DNA from: Seinonella peptonophila
Lineage (GTDB): Bacteria > Bacillota > Bacilli > Thermoactinomycetales > Thermoactinomycetaceae
Length of the DNA: 64,000 bases
NCBI RefSeq assembly: GCF_900129355.1
Contig: NZ_FQVL01000008.1
Location: 1 to 64,000 of the forward strand
Direction of reading: 5' to 3'
The notes below the pieces were generated by a model. The model did not search any database. It worked only from the letters and a program-made list of their open reading frames with translations, and was not told the origin of the DNA. Below, piece after piece: positions 63,321 through 64,000 of the stretch. How positions within the stretch are numbered: position 1 is the first letter of the stretch; every line of letters begins with the position of its first letter. Position numbers and translations under genes: made by a program.

Positions 63321-63367
63321 TTCCCATCTCCTTATATCAGCGTCTTTGCTATATTTTTTATATTTTT

Positions 63368-64000
63368 TTACCCCTTTAGTTGAATCATATTTAACACACG
63401 TGTTGGATTTACGACAACCCATGTGGAGACTTCACCGGATATTAAAGTGATGGGTGTTATTCTCGAAATGTTCAGTTTATTATCCGAACTGCACAATTTA
63501 AGATGGATCCGCCCAGGATGAAGCTCTATATATTTTGTAGCACCTTTATAACTTACTTGTTTAAAGAGTATCTCTCCTCCTTGTGCCTTTAAATCGAGTG
63601 TTGGTGCTTGGGGAGAAAGGTGAATGAACCGAACTTTTGATACACTCGGTTCTGCCGTTTGTTCATCCTGATAGAGCAGCATCTGAATCCGATGTGACTC
63701 TCGTTGACGATCCGTTAACCCGGCTGTATAACGCTTCTTCCAATCGACTTCAAAATGCTTACGTAGTAAAAGACGTTGACGATCACCGCTCCGAAATATT
63801 TCTAGGCGATGATTTCCAGATGGTATTGCAAAATAGGAGCTATGCGAAAGATAGGGCAAAGCATGAACCACTCTTCGATCATCAATATATATATCAATAG
63901 GTGTCCTTGACGAAGAAATTGCCGCATGTAAAAAGCGAATCTCTGGTCTAGGCGAATGCTTCTGCACCTTCTCCCCCGACAAGCCTTGCTCCACCTGCAT
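63368..64000 (-). CDS. DUF4397-domain protein (may extend past the window)
   Basis: At least 210 residues, with an ATG at the window edge; the true start may lie beyond. Two DUF4397-like repeats are seen: PEIRFLHAAISSSRTPIDIYID with the YFAIPSGNHRLEIF strand (about 20-75) and VRFIHLSPQAPTLDLKAQGG, LFKQVSYKGATKYIELHPG (about 122-170). In many Bacillales the family is exported or spore-associated. No signal peptide is visible in this part. Function unknown. Confidence 0.8.
   Translation of the reverse strand: MQVEQGLSGEKVQKHSPRPEIRFLHAAISSSRTPIDIYIDDRRVVHALPYLSHSSYFAIPSGNHRLEIFRSGDRQRLLLRKHFEVDWKKRYTAGLTDRQRESHRIQMLLYQDEQTAEPSVSKVRFIHLSPQAPTLDLKAQGGEILFKQVSYKGATKYIELHPGRIHLKLCSSDNKLNISRITPITLISGEVSTWVVVNPTRVLNMIQLKG

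Noticed and set aside
1..64000. CRISPR arrays, tRNA or rRNA genes
   Set aside because: No regularly spaced direct repeats, cloverleaf signatures or rRNA-like segments were noticed on either strand.

Overview
The window looks like chromosomal DNA of a low-to-mid GC, spore-forming Gram-positive bacterium of the Bacillales. The gene order is Bacillus-like: gatCAB followed by dgkB, alaR-alaT, fadN-fadA-fadE, an FMN-riboswitch rib operon, an S-box metH-yitJ operon, glnK-glnL, ptsHI, spo0M and yfhH. A member of the Thermoactinomycetaceae or a related family is my best guess; the sequence alone does not prove it.

Layout. 0-10 kb: the end of a GC-rich gene, a decayed tyrosine recombinase, dgkB, a CbiX-type chelatase, gatBAC, tatA, a DedA protein, and a Fur-boxed FhuF-like ferric reductase. 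7.8-15 kb: P5C dehydrogenase, alaR-alaT, an McrB-N/HNH nuclease, and a GC-rich lone ABC exporter. 15-21 kb: fadNAE beta-oxidation operon. 21-26 kb: riboflavin operon and an EamA exporter. 26-33 kb: a GC-rich 50-residue zinc-ribbon peptide, a secreted phospholipase A2-like protein, a Q-rich membrane protein, spo0M, a BioC-like methyltransferase, a ribbon-helix-helix protein and an M32 carboxypeptidase. 33-44 kb: ptsHI, DUF485-acetate symporter, speH, an SPFH/NAD-kinase-like pair, a degenerate AMP-ligase, yfhH and ispH. 44-52 kb: a coat-like protein, a secreted 3D-domain protein, an AlkZ-like DNA glycosylase, glnK-glnL with a dicarboxylate/glutamate symporter, and a Nudix hydrolase. 52-55.5 kb: an IS200/IS605 element with intact tnpA and gutted tnpB, then a second GC-rich ABC exporter related to the first. 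55.6-64 kb: a small membrane peptide, yitJ and metH under an S-box, an XRE-TPR regulator, a GC-rich 42-residue ORF and a DUF4397 protein.

Most of the window is housekeeping metabolism in single-gene or short operon units. What stands out is a scattered set of GC-rich genes, each standing alone with its own hairpin: the partial gene at 1-264, the ABC exporters at 12.9-14.9 and 53.4-55.3 kb, and the small ORFs at 26.1 and 63.1 kb. Their third codon positions are mostly G or C (58/87, 32/50 and 35/42 by hand count in the three short ones), against 9/30 in the first 30 codons of ptsH. The two exporters are paralogues. A second theme is a family of intergenic elements with conserved ends (TTGTAGACAAA at one end, a TTTTTCTTCAGTCT-like end at the other) and unrelated interiors, at about 7.6, 20.9 and 53.2 kb, with a possible isolated end at 40.5 kb. 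No tRNA, rRNA or CRISPR array was seen.
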